This document shows positions 1 through 7,831 of a stretch of DNA of 64,000 bases, piece after piece. The position numbers were made by a program, and so were the translations under genes. The notes under the pieces were generated by a model. That model was not told the origin of the DNA. It saw only the letters and a list, made by a program, of their open reading frames with translations, and did not search any database. The stretch lies in the NCBI GenBank assembly GCA_028278205.1, contig JANQES010000143.1:1-64000 (forward strand), given 5' to 3'. The DNA comes from Rhodothermales bacterium. Lineage in GTDB: Bacteria; Bacteroidota; Rhodothermia; Rhodothermales; Bin80. Position 1 is the first letter of the stretch. Every line of letters begins with the position of its first letter.

Positions 1-1
1 G

Positions 2-154
2 TTGTTACAGGCCATGCCCGCCGAGGCGGCTGCCAGTTTTGTGCGTCGCCTGGTGAGGCCGGAAAAGACCGCCGCCAAGAAGGTAGCAGCGCCGCCGGAT
101 ACGATGACCACCGTGGCTGCGTCCGAAAGCCAACCCGGATCTTTGAACGAGTAA
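2..154 (+). CDS. C-terminal end of a probable MgtE_N/MotE-like flagellar protein (partial)
   Basis: An open frame enters from the left edge and stops with TAA at 152-154, six bases before the fliK start. The visible 50 residues begin LLQAMPAEAAASFVRRL, which resembles the last helical repeat of the MgtE intracellular N domain carried by MotE/FlbB-like proteins. In other bacteria such genes lie between fliJ and fliK, which matches this position. The last 30 residues are Lys/Ala/Pro-rich and look disordered. The fragment is too short to identify firmly; a FliJ- or FliH-type tail is an alternative. Confidence 0.5.
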   Translation: MLQAMPAEAAASFVRRLVRPEKTAAKKVAAPPDTMTTVAASESQPGSLNE

Positions 155-159
155 ATCCT

Positions 160-1788
160 ATGCAGTTGAATTCGATTCTACATATAACCGACGCGATGCT
201 GCAAGGATCGGGCGAGCCGCTTGCCGAGGGCGGCGGTGAGGCCAACGCCGAAGCCTTGCTGCCCTTTGCCGCTGTGCTTTCGGGGACGCTTTCGTTGCTC
301 ACGCCTGACCCGGAAAACCCGGAGGCCGGCGCTGCGCAGCGCCCGGTTCCGGAAGAAGACACCGGCGAAATCGAAGTCTCCGAAGCGCTCCTCCAGCACC
401 TGGGGCGCGTTGAAATTGATCCATCCGACGTTACCGGACATTCCTCTGAACCAGAGACATCGTCCACGCTTCTGCCCGCCGGGGACGAAGGATTTGCGGG
501 AAGCCGTCCGGGAAACATGCCAACGCTCGACGCTGCACAGCAAGCCGCTCCGCTCGACGCCGCGCAGCAACCAGTCGCAGACGACGCCTCGCTTCCGGCC
601 CCCGCGATGCCGGAGGCGGAAGGGCCATCTGCTGAGCCGCCCGCCGAGATCCTCCGTCACAGTCTTGATGGGGACGATCAGACCGGCAGCCAGCCCCTCG
701 ACATAGCTCAAGAGGAAGGAGGCGAGGGCGCTGACGTATCAGAAAAAACAGCCGGACGCCGCCAGACGGCGCGCGTGATCACGTCCACCGAATCAGGTAA
801 AACGACCGCGCCGGTTGCGCGCAATGCCGGGCAGGTTGCTCACGCTGTCATTGCTGAAACGAAAGAGCCGCCGGCCCCTGCGATGACCACGCCGGAGGCC
901 GCGCGCACCGCCCCGGAAGTAGACGCCGCGCTGCCGGACATCGAAGGCACGACGCCGGAAAAAACAACGGAAACGACGGTTTCATCCAGAGAAAAAGCAA
1001 CCGCCACCGACATCGACGGCGGGGACGTCTCGGCGGATGCGGGCGGCGATTCGGATACCCCCAAAGAGGGCACGCGCCGTTCGCGCCGGGTGCGCCGCGC
1101 CGAGGCTGAGCCTGCCGCGCTGCACAAAATCGAACAATCGGCGGTGGAACAGGCGCGGTCGCAAGAAACAGCCCCGCCGCAAACCGACATCACGCTGGAG
1201 CCAACGCCGGAACCGGCTGACACCGAAAACGCCGCGCTGCCAGACCTCGATCCGAGCCTGGCGCCGGCTGAAGAACACGTCGCCCCGTCTGCATCCGAAA
1301 AATCGACTGCCGAGGCGCCGGTAGGACGCACCCGCGCGGCGCGAGGGCTTTTTCAACAAAACCGGGCCGTGCCGGTGGCCTGGCTGCGCGCCGTTTTGAA
1401 CAATGCGCGGCAGGCTGTTTTCAGCGAAGACGGCTGGAAAGTGCTGGAGATGAACCTCGACGAAGGCGACGGCACCGTGACCATCAAAGCCCGGCGCGAA
1501 GAAGGGCGCGTGGCCGTAGCCGTCGGCTTCAGCGATCCGGAGTTGCGCGCGCTGGCCTCGACACACGCCGAGCGGCTTCAAGAAGTGCTTCAGGCCGAAT
1601 ATGAGACCGCTGTGGATTTCTCCCTCTTCAGCGGCAACACCGACGACTCCGGCGGGCAGCATCAGAGCGAGGGCGCGCGCGGCGCCGTAGCCCCCACCGC
1701 CCATGCCGATGCCGACGCCGACATCCACGACGGCTATCCCACGCGTCGCTCTCTGCCGGCAGGCGCCAGAAATGAATGGGTGGGATGA
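160..1788 (+). CDS. fliK: Flagellar hook-length control protein FliK
   Basis: 542 residues. FliK is the secreted ruler that sets hook length and switches the export gate (FlhB) from rod/hook to filament substrates. Residues about 30-390 are Ala/Pro/Glu/Thr-rich low-complexity sequence, typical of the flexible ruler part. A compact domain at about 400-490 (WKVLEMNLDEGDGTVTIKAR, then VAVGFSDPELRALASTHAERL) fits the Flg_hook C-terminal domain, with beta strands followed by a helix that ends in a row of Leu. ATG 160 follows the previous stop by 5 bases, and flgD follows, the usual neighbour. Divergence of the N-terminal part is normal for the family. Confidence 0.85.
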   Translation: MQLNSILHITDAMLQGSGEPLAEGGGEANAEALLPFAAVLSGTLSLLTPDPENPEAGAAQRPVPEEDTGEIEVSEALLQHLGRVEIDPSDVTGHSSEPETSSTLLPAGDEGFAGSRPGNMPTLDAAQQAAPLDAAQQPVADDASLPAPAMPEAEGPSAEPPAEILRHSLDGDDQTGSQPLDIAQEEGGEGADVSEKTAGRRQTARVITSTESGKTTAPVARNAGQVAHAVIAETKEPPAPAMTTPEAARTAPEVDAALPDIEGTTPEKTTETTVSSREKATATDIDGGDVSADAGGDSDTPKEGTRRSRRVRRAEAEPAALHKIEQSAVEQARSQETAPPQTDITLEPTPEPADTENAALPDLDPSLAPAEEHVAPSASEKSTAEAPVGRTRAARGLFQQNRAVPVAWLRAVLNNARQAVFSEDGWKVLEMNLDEGDGTVTIKARREEGRVAVAVGFSDPELRALASTHAERLQEVLQAEYETAVDFSLFSGNTDDSGGQHQSEGARGAVAPTAHADADADIHDGYPTRRSLPAGARNEWVG

Positions 1789-1793
1789 TGGTA

Positions 1794-1854
1794 TTTCGTA
1801 CTTCGTATTGCGTATTGGTGCCATAAAACACGCCCTACGCAGTACGCCCTATGC
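1794..1854. repeat. Heptad hairpin, TTCGTAT family, copy 1
   Basis: Left arm at 1794-1817 has 7-base steps (TTCGTAC, TTCGTAT, TGCGTAT). The right arm at 1829-1854 has degenerate complementary steps (ACGCCCT, ACGCAGT). It fills the fliK-flgD gap. Pairing is imperfect compared with copy 2 at 7747. Confidence 0.7.
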
Positions 1855-1873
1855 AACTAACAACAAAACACAC

Positions 1874-2701
1874 ATGGACATCCCAACGATACTGCCTACA
1901 GGCAACGAGGGATTACCGCCGCCGGAACCGGCAGGCGCGCTCACGGGCGGGCAAAACCTGGGGCAGGAAGACTTCCTGCTGATGCTCGTTACCCAGCTCA
2001 ACAACCAGGATCCGCTCAACCCGCTGGAAGGGCATGAGTTTGCCGCCCAGTTGGCCCAGTTTACCAGCGTCGAGCAGTTGCTGAGTTTGAACGACACGCT
2101 GGCCGGGCAGAGCGAGATGTTTACCCTGCTGGCCGAGACCATGAGCGACTCGCTCATGGCGCAGGGCGAGATGCTCACCCGCCTGGCCGACAGCCTCAAC
2201 CGCAGCTCGGCCACCGACCTGATCGGCCTGAGTGTGGATGTGCCGGGCAACGCCGTCGTGTGGGGCGGCGCCGAGCCGGCGTCGCTGGCTTTCGAACTGG
2301 GCGCCCCGGCAACAGCCGTCCAGGTCACCATCCGCAACGAAAACGGCGAAGCCGTCCGGACGCTGACGCTCGACGGCCTGGAAGCCGGCCTGCATGATGC
2401 TCCGTGGGACGGCACCGACGCCGACGGCAACCCGCTTCCTGAAGGCCTCTACACCTTCGACATCCAGGCCACCGACGCCGATGGCAATCCGATCAACGCC
2501 ACGCCACTGATGCAGGGCATCGTAGACCGCGTGGGCTTTGGTCCCGGCGGTGTGGTGGTGTGGGTCAACGGCCAGCCGGTGAATTATAACGACATCCGGA
2601 GCATCGGGTGGCCCACCGAAGACGTGATGGCGCCCGCCATCGATGCAAGCTCCCAAGAAGTACCCAAAGACGGCGTCGTTAAAACGCCGGCCTCAGAGTA
2701 A
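1874..2701 (+). CDS. flgD: Flagellar hook assembly scaffold FlgD
   Basis: 275 residues. FlgD caps the growing hook so that FlgE subunits polymerise. The N-terminal signature is clear: GQEDFLLMLVTQLNNQDPLN, followed by a Glu-rich turn and AAQLAQFTSVEQL. Residues about 100-200 hold the FlgD Ig-like part (VRTLTLDGLEAGLHDAPWDG, then a Gly-Leu-Tyr strand). The frame is open back to 1703, but the part upstream of ATG 1874 translates the repeat hairpin and the fliK tail, so the start is placed at MDIPTILPTG. Gene order fliK-flgD-(small genes)-flgE is classical. Confidence 0.93.
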   Translation: MDIPTILPTGNEGLPPPEPAGALTGGQNLGQEDFLLMLVTQLNNQDPLNPLEGHEFAAQLAQFTSVEQLLSLNDTLAGQSEMFTLLAETMSDSLMAQGEMLTRLADSLNRSSATDLIGLSVDVPGNAVVWGGAEPASLAFELGAPATAVQVTIRNENGEAVRTLTLDGLEAGLHDAPWDGTDADGNPLPEGLYTFDIQATDADGNPINATPLMQGIVDRVGFGPGGVVVWVNGQPVNYNDIRSIGWPTEDVMAPAIDASSQEVPKDGVVKTPASE

Positions 2702-2724
2702 TTTTTTCGCGATGCGAAAAAATT
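2700..2724. terminator. Compact 11-bp hairpin at the flgD stop
   Basis: AATTTTTTCGC and GCGAAAAAATT form a perfect 11-bp stem with a 3-base loop, overlapping the flgD stop codon. The stem is A/T-rich with a GC cap and has no separate U-tract. It may be an mRNA end or stability structure rather than a full terminator. A similar 11-bp/3-base hairpin sits at the flhA stop. Confidence 0.5.
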
Positions 2725-2753
2725 AATTTTCATCAACTAACCAACCAACAACC

Positions 2754-3194
2754 ATGAGCAATCCAGCATTTAGTCTGATGTCCCAGGTGAATCCGGGGCG
2801 TCCGATGCACCGGCGCCGGTACCGGCAGTTGCGCAATCTCAATCAAAACATTGAGCAGAGGCGGACCCGGTTCGACGCGCGCCTGCGCCGCGAAACCCAC
2901 AAGACGGGTCAGCAGGCCATGATGCCGCCGACCACCGAGAGCAAAAAAGACAAGACCGAGCAGCCGCCGATGCCGTCGTCCGGCGCCGCGCGCAACGCGT
3001 TCCGCCGGGGCTACATGCACGGCTTCATGCACATTCGCAAAACGGATCCGCATGCGCCGCAAAGCCACATCGGATGGGTCAAGCGCCGCCTTACGCGGGA
3101 GCTGATGGACAACCCGTTCATGGCGCAGAAAGACATCGAATCGCTGGTCGAGTCGCTGGTGGCCGAGATGCCGAGCTACGAAGATCAGGACTAA
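2754..3194 (+). CDS. Unknown small basic protein in the flagellar operon
   Basis: 146 residues, not recognised. The first 60 residues are very Arg/His/Gln-rich (RRRYRQLRNLNQNIEQRRTR), the middle is Lys/Pro-rich and probably disordered, and the last 70 contain a helical stretch with GYMHGFMHIRK and an acidic tail. There is no signal peptide, membrane segment or Cys. It lies between flgD and the next flagellar operon gene with a 12-base gap, so it is probably co-transcribed and could be an assembly or chaperone-like factor. That role is inferred from position only. Confidence 0.65.
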   Translation: MSNPAFSLMSQVNPGRPMHRRRYRQLRNLNQNIEQRRTRFDARLRRETHKTGQQAMMPPTTESKKDKTEQPPMPSSGAARNAFRRGYMHGFMHIRKTDPHAPQSHIGWVKRRLTRELMDNPFMAQKDIESLVESLVAEMPSYEDQD

Positions 3195-3206
3195 CACCGA
3201 AGTGCC

Positions 3207-3608
3207 ATGAACGTACGTCAACTTGCCAATCGGGTCGATCCCGGCCAACAGACGGCCCTGCCCGGCCGTTCGACGGCTGCGGGGCGGACGCCGGGGGAAG
3301 GACGCAGCGCCTTTGCGTCTCATCTCGAACGCGCCCGTTTGGAGACGCGCGGCCCGAAGATCTCGAATCATGCCTGGCAACGGATTCAACAACGCGGCAT
3401 CTCGATGACCGATGCGCAGCAGCGCAGCCTCGCCGAGGCGATGCAGCAACTGGCCGACAAAGGCGCCCGCGACGCGCTCTTGATGCGCGCCGACGCCGCC
3501 TTCGTCGTCAACGTGCCCAACCGCACCGTCGTCACGGCGATCAATCACAACGAAATGCACCATCGGGTCTTTACGCAGATCGACAGCGCGATGCTGCTCG
3601 GCGCGTAA
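3207..3608 (+). CDS. Flagellar operon protein (TIGR02530 / flg_new family)
   Basis: 133 residues. The C-terminal 85 residues match the small flagellar operon protein family usually encoded between flgD and flgE: ISNHAWQRIQQRGISMT, then a KGARDAL-like segment, AFVVNVPNRTVVTAINHNEM and a VFTQIDSAMLLG end. Members have no established biochemical role but track with hook genes. The first 40 residues are Arg/Pro-rich and not conserved. ATG 3207 lies 12 bases after the previous stop. Family identity is fairly certain from the order of motifs; function is not known. Confidence 0.8.
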   Translation: MNVRQLANRVDPGQQTALPGRSTAAGRTPGEGRSAFASHLERARLETRGPKISNHAWQRIQQRGISMTDAQQRSLAEAMQQLADKGARDALLMRADAAFVVNVPNRTVVTAINHNEMHHRVFTQIDSAMLLGA

Positions 3609-3727
3609 ATCGACCCTCCTTTTAACCACCTCCGGCAGGACCCACGCCTGCGCCTCGAACGTGCAGGTACGGGATGCCGGCCCGCAGCCGACCGACTGAC
3701 GCTGCGGATCGAAACCGAAAGACTATC

Positions 3728-4960
3728 ATGATTAACTCGCTTCGTTCCGGCGTATCCGGAATCAGAACGCATCAGGTCCGGATGGACGTCATTGGTAACA
3801 ACATCGCCAACGTCAACACGCCGGGCTTCAAACGCTCTCGTGCGGCTTTTCACGAGGTACTGTCTCAACTCCAACTCGGAGGGGGGCGTATTGCCGGCGG
3901 CAGTGGCGTCAACCCTTCGTACGTAGGCCGCGGCGTCCACGTCGGCGCTATCGACCAGGACTGGGGCCAGGGCGCTTTCCAGACCACCAACCGCCCTACC
4001 GACCTCTCGCTCTCGGGCGACGGTTTTTTCCTGGCCTCCAACGGCGCGCAGAACATGCTGACCCGCGTGGGCAACTTCACCTTCAACAACGCCGGCCGGC
4101 TTGTCACCACCGCCGGGTTGAACGTCCAGGGCTGGGCCATCGACGCCAGCGGCAACATCGACATGAGCCAGTTGCGCGACGTGGAGGTGGATTTTCTGGC
4201 GCAGGGGGCCTCTTCGCCAAAGTTTACGGAGAATCTCGATTTGGTCGGTAACCTCTCGGCAGACGCTGCCGTCGGCGAGTCGATCACGATCTCGTCGCCG
4301 ATCTACGACGAGCAAGGCACGGCCTTTAACGTCGTCGTCGAGTTCACCAAGTCGGCCACGGATAACCAGTGGGATTATGAGGTGCGCTACGACGGCGCCG
4401 CCGCGCCGCCTCCGTTTGCGACCGTTACCGGCACGGTCGACTTCGACGTAGACGGCACGCTCATCAGCCCGGCCACGGTGGGCCTGACCTGGGATGCTAC
4501 CTACGTAGCCAGCGCTGCGCCCATCACGATTGACTTTGCCGACATCACGCAATATAGCGGCTCGACCACGGCCACCGTCAGCGATCAGGACGGCTACACC
4601 GCCGGTCGGTTCGTCGACTATAGCATCGACGTCAATGGCATCGTGTCGTTGAACTTCTCGAACGGGCAGCAGGAGCAGGTTTTCCAGCTTGCGCTGGGCA
4701 ACGTCTACAACCCGAACGGCCTGCTTCAGTTGGGCGAGAACCTCTACAGCATCAGCGCCGCCTCGGGCGACTTGTTGCTGGGCCGCCCCGGCGCGGAGTT
4801 CGAGACGTCGGTGGTGGCCGGCACGCTGGAGATGAGCAACGTCGATCTGGCAACGGAATTCACCGACATGATCGTCTCGCAGCGCGGCTACCAGGCCTCG
4901 GCGCGGATGGTCACGACGTCGGACGAACTGCTTCAGGAAATCGTCCAGTTGAAACGGTAA
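3728..4960 (+). CDS. flgE: Flagellar hook protein FlgE
   Basis: 410 residues, the subunit of the hook. The N-terminal rod/hook signature is present (MDVIGNNIANVNTPGFKRSR), followed by a FlgE-type D1/D2 insertion at about residues 80-310. The C-terminal motif (LEMSNVDLATEFTDMIVSQR, then GYQASARMVTTSDELLQEIV) forms the coiled-coil partner helix. The frame extends upstream to 3674, but MINSLRSGVSGIRTHQ at 3728 is the conserved family start. The gene ends the hook cluster and is followed directly by a strong bidirectional hairpin. Roles and motifs are standard for the family. Confidence 0.95.
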   Translation: MINSLRSGVSGIRTHQVRMDVIGNNIANVNTPGFKRSRAAFHEVLSQLQLGGGRIAGGSGVNPSYVGRGVHVGAIDQDWGQGAFQTTNRPTDLSLSGDGFFLASNGAQNMLTRVGNFTFNNAGRLVTTAGLNVQGWAIDASGNIDMSQLRDVEVDFLAQGASSPKFTENLDLVGNLSADAAVGESITISSPIYDEQGTAFNVVVEFTKSATDNQWDYEVRYDGAAAPPPFATVTGTVDFDVDGTLISPATVGLTWDATYVASAAPITIDFADITQYSGSTTATVSDQDGYTAGRFVDYSIDVNGIVSLNFSNGQQEQVFQLALGNVYNPNGLLQLGENLYSISAASGDLLLGRPGAEFETSVVAGTLEMSNVDLATEFTDMIVSQRGYQASARMVTTSDELLQEIVQLKR

Positions 4961-4962
4961 CC

Positions 4963-5032
4963 TTTTTTTCTTTTAAAACAAAAAGCTCTACGCCCGTCGA
5001 AGGCGTGGAGCTTTTTGTTTTAAAAGAAAAAA
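4963..5032. terminator. Long bidirectional intrinsic terminator after flgE
   Basis: Arms at 4970-4994 and 5002-5026 pair over 25 bp with a single G-T wobble around a 7-base loop. Flanking T7 (4963-4969) and A6 (5027-5032) extend the stem and give U-tracts in both directions. This is the strongest terminator in the window and separates the hook operon from the chemotaxis operon. Confidence 0.85.
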
Positions 5033-5191
5033 GCCTTTAAGGAATCCGGGGGGATAACGATATGAGGGCCGAGTATTCAGCCCGAAACGGCTGCCGATGC
5101 GGTTGATGTTCTTGCCTCACGGCCCGGCAAGTCTTTCCTGATGGGAATGATAAATGTTCCAAAACAGGCCGGGAAGCATGAAAAAAGGCGT

Positions 5192-5208
5192 CGGCATGGC
5201 CCTTGTTA
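5192..5208 (+). promoter_or_regulatory. -24/-12-like (sigma-54-type) element upstream of cheW
   Basis: CGGCAT, five bases, then TTGTTA. The GG at 5193-5194 and the GT at 5205-5206 are separated by ten bases, the sigma-54 spacing, but the -12 element reads TTGT rather than TTGC. It lies 78 bases before the cheW ATG, in the only long gap before the chemotaxis genes. Four other unit starts carry the same arrangement. Confidence 0.4.
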
Positions 5209-5284
5209 GGCAGCCTCGAAGGTATCTGGTGCCTGCGCGCGACGGCGCCGGGCCGCCCGTTCCCCCCGTAGCCCAAGCAAAGCA

Positions 5285-5782
5285 ATGAGTGAACACGTAA
5301 CTGGAGACCTGCTTCAACTGGTCAGCTTCGTCATCGAGAGCGAAGAATTTGGGATCGACATTCTGAAAGTGCAAGAAATCATTCGCCCGGTGGCAATCAC
5401 CCGCGTGCCCAATGCGCCGTCGTTCGTCGAAGGCGTCATCAACCTGCGTGGTCGGATTGTGCCGGTGGTCGATCTGCGCAAGCGTTTCGGCCTGCCTGAG
5501 CGCGAGCAAGACCAGCACACCCGCATCATCGTCGTCGAACTCATCGACCGGGTGGTGGGCTTCATGATGGATGCCGTCAAGGAAGTCATCCGCGTGGATC
5601 AGAGCGTCATCGAGCCGGCGCCCGATCTCGCCATCGGCATCGATACGGATTACATCAAAGGCGTCGCCAAGCTGGAAGATCGCCTGTTGATCTTGCTCGA
5701 ACTCGAAGAGGTGCTCACGGCTGATGAGAAGAAAGCCGTCCGCGCCACCGAGGAAGTCGCTTCGACCCGCGCTGCGGCCTGA
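5285..5782 (+). CDS. cheW: Chemotaxis adaptor CheW
   Basis: 165 residues, close to the usual CheW length. CheW couples receptors to the CheA kinase at the inner membrane array. The signature runs LVSFVIESEEFGIDILKVQE, IIRPVAITRVPNAPSFVEGV, INLRGRIVPVVDLRKRFGLP, GFMMDAVKEVIRV and a closing KLEDRLLILLELEEVL, which is the complete two-lobed SH3-like fold. It is the first gene of the chemotaxis block, 116 bases before the first MCP gene. The last 20 residues are a charged, Ala-rich tail. No unusual residue is seen. Confidence 0.95.
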   Translation: MSEHVTGDLLQLVSFVIESEEFGIDILKVQEIIRPVAITRVPNAPSFVEGVINLRGRIVPVVDLRKRFGLPEREQDQHTRIIVVELIDRVVGFMMDAVKEVIRVDQSVIEPAPDLAIGIDTDYIKGVAKLEDRLLILLELEEVLTADEKKAVRATEEVASTRAAA

Positions 5783-5898
5783 TTCGCTGATCCGTGATGA
5801 AAGGCCACGCCGGCCCTGCTTGAAGATGTATCCCCGGATGTGCCCTGCGCCCAATACGTTGCAAGCCACAATCCTCAAGGTTCATACGGTAAACTAAA

Positions 5899-7746
5899 AT
5901 GTCTAACGCTGCGATCGATGCCGAGCGCACTGCCTTCTTCCCAAAGGCAGATGAGATTTTTGCGTCGCTTCAACAAAACACCTACCGGCGGACGGATTGC
6001 CTCTTCGGGGTGTTGATGGTGCTGCAATGGCTGGCCAGCATTGTGCTGGCTTTCGTCGTGACGCCCGATGCCTGGGCCGGCGTCGAGACCCAGACAAACC
6101 TGCACGTGTACGCCGCCATCTTCTTCGGCGCGTTCATTTCGCTGGCGCCGGCGGCGCTGGCGTTCTTGCGTCCGGGTAAAGTCTACACGCGGCTCGCCAT
6201 CGCTGCCGGTCAGATGCTCACGTCGGCCCTGCTGATTCATTTGACGGGTGGGCGCATCGAGACGCATTTCCACATTTTCGGTTCGTTGGGCCTGCTGGCC
6301 TTTTATCAGGACTGGCGCGTTTTGGTTACGGCAGCCGGCGTCATCGTCCTCGATCATGTGTTGCGGGGGGTGTTCTTCCCGATGTCGGTCTTCGGCGCCG
6401 TCACCGCCGGTGAGTGGCGCATCGTCGAGCATGTCTGGTGGGTGCTTTTTGCCACGGCTTTCTTTGTGAAAGGCGCCCTCGACGCCGTCAAAGAGAAGCG
6501 CGAAGCCGCCCGGCAGCAGGCCGAATACGAAGCCACGAGCGAAGCCAACAAACAACTCGCCGCCTCGACCGAGCAGCATCAGCACGACATGACCGAGCAG
6601 CAGCAGCAACTGCAGCACGCCCTCGATGCGATGGAACTGCAACGCATGACGCTGACCGAGAACGTGGAACAGGTGCTGGCTCACATGCAGGAATTCGCCG
6701 CCGGGGACCTGACCGTCCGCTTGCCTTCGGGCGAAGAGGGCGACATCGGGCGCCTCTTCGAGGGCTTCAACCGGACCATCGAAAACATGGACGGCATGCT
6801 GTGCCAGGTCAACGACCTCGTCGGGCTGGCTGCCGACTCCGCCGGGCAGATCAACGCTTCGGCTGAGGCGCTGGCTGCCGGCGCGCAGGAGCAATCGGCG
6901 CAGGCGCAGGAAGTAGCCGCCGCTGTCGAAGAGATGACGCAGACGATCATCGAGAATGCCCGCAACGCCGCCCGTTCCGCCGAACTCGGCAGCGAAAACG
7001 GCAAGATTGCCCGCGAAGGCAGCGAAGTTGTCCAGCAGACCGTCTCCAAGATCAAGGAGATTGCCGAGGTCGTCCGTTCTTCGACCGAAACTATCGAACG
7101 CCTGGGCGCTTCGAGCGACCAGATCGGCGAGATCATCGAAGTCATCGACGACATTGCCTCGCAGACGAACCTGCTGGCGCTCAACGCCGCCATCGAAGCC
7201 GCCCGCGCGGGCGAGCAAGGCCGTGGCTTCGCCGTCGTCGCCGACGAAGTGAGCAAGCTGGCCGAGCGCACCACGTCGGCCACGCGGCAGATCGCCGAGA
7301 TGATCAGCACCATCCAGGTCGATACGCGCGAGGCCGTGGCGGCCATGCAGCGCGGCAACAAAGAAGTCGAAGAAGGCCTCGACCTGGCTGACCGTGCCGG
7401 CGCCGCCCTCGACCGCATCGTCAACGGCGTGCAGCAGGTCGTCGACGTGGTCAACCAGATCGCGGCAGCCAGCGAAGAGCAATCGACCACCAGCGAAGAC
7501 ATCTCGCGCAACGTCGAAGCCATCTCGACGGTCTCGGCGGAAGCGGCTATGGGCATCGCCCAGATCTCGCACAGCGCCGACCAACTCCGCCACGAGACCG
7601 ACACGCTGCGCGACCTCGTCAACAAGTTCAAGCTCGCCAAGAGCGGCTCGGCAGCCCCGGCAGCCCCGGCAGCCCGCGCCGACCGCGCCCCGGCGCCGCG
7701 CACCGCCGCTCCCGAACCGTCTTCCTTCGACAGCATCTGGCAGTAA
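5899..7746 (+). CDS. Methyl-accepting chemotaxis protein with a polytopic membrane N-terminus
   Basis: 615 residues. Instead of two membrane segments around a periplasmic sensor, residues about 28-200 contain five or six hydrophobic helices. These include the conserved stretch GGRIETHFHIFGSLGLLAFY and VIVLDHVLRG, a His-rich membrane module I associate with some MCPs and histidine kinases. A cytoplasmic coiled coil (about 205-265), a HAMP-like segment (FAAGDLTVRLPSGEEGDIGR) and a full signalling tip (IASQTNLLALNAAIEAARAG) follow. A Pro/Ala linker leads to the terminal FDSIWQ. The sensor may perceive an in-membrane signal; the ligand is unknown. Confidence 0.9.
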   Translation: MSNAAIDAERTAFFPKADEIFASLQQNTYRRTDCLFGVLMVLQWLASIVLAFVVTPDAWAGVETQTNLHVYAAIFFGAFISLAPAALAFLRPGKVYTRLAIAAGQMLTSALLIHLTGGRIETHFHIFGSLGLLAFYQDWRVLVTAAGVIVLDHVLRGVFFPMSVFGAVTAGEWRIVEHVWWVLFATAFFVKGALDAVKEKREAARQQAEYEATSEANKQLAASTEQHQHDMTEQQQQLQHALDAMELQRMTLTENVEQVLAHMQEFAAGDLTVRLPSGEEGDIGRLFEGFNRTIENMDGMLCQVNDLVGLAADSAGQINASAEALAAGAQEQSAQAQEVAAAVEEMTQTIIENARNAARSAELGSENGKIAREGSEVVQQTVSKIKEIAEVVRSSTETIERLGASSDQIGEIIEVIDDIASQTNLLALNAAIEAARAGEQGRGFAVVADEVSKLAERTTSATRQIAEMISTIQVDTREAVAAMQRGNKEVEEGLDLADRAGAALDRIVNGVQQVVDVVNQIAAASEEQSTTSEDISRNVEAISTVSAEAAMGIAQISHSADQLRHETDTLRDLVNKFKLAKSGSAAPAAPAARADRAPAPRTAAPEPSSFDSIWQ

Positions 7747-7807
7747 TTCGTACTGCGTACTTCGTATTGCGTATGGGCCCCACACTATACGCAATACGAA
7801 GTACGCA
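7747..7807. repeat. Heptad hairpin, TTCGTAT family, copy 2
   Basis: TGCGTACTTCGTATTGCGTA and one further T (7754-7774) are the exact reverse complement of 7787-7807, giving 21 perfect base pairs. The arms step by seven bases. It starts right after the MCP stop and ends 25 bases before the next ATG. Confidence 0.9.
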
Positions 7808-7831
7808 CTATGACTCACCCCACGTAAGACT

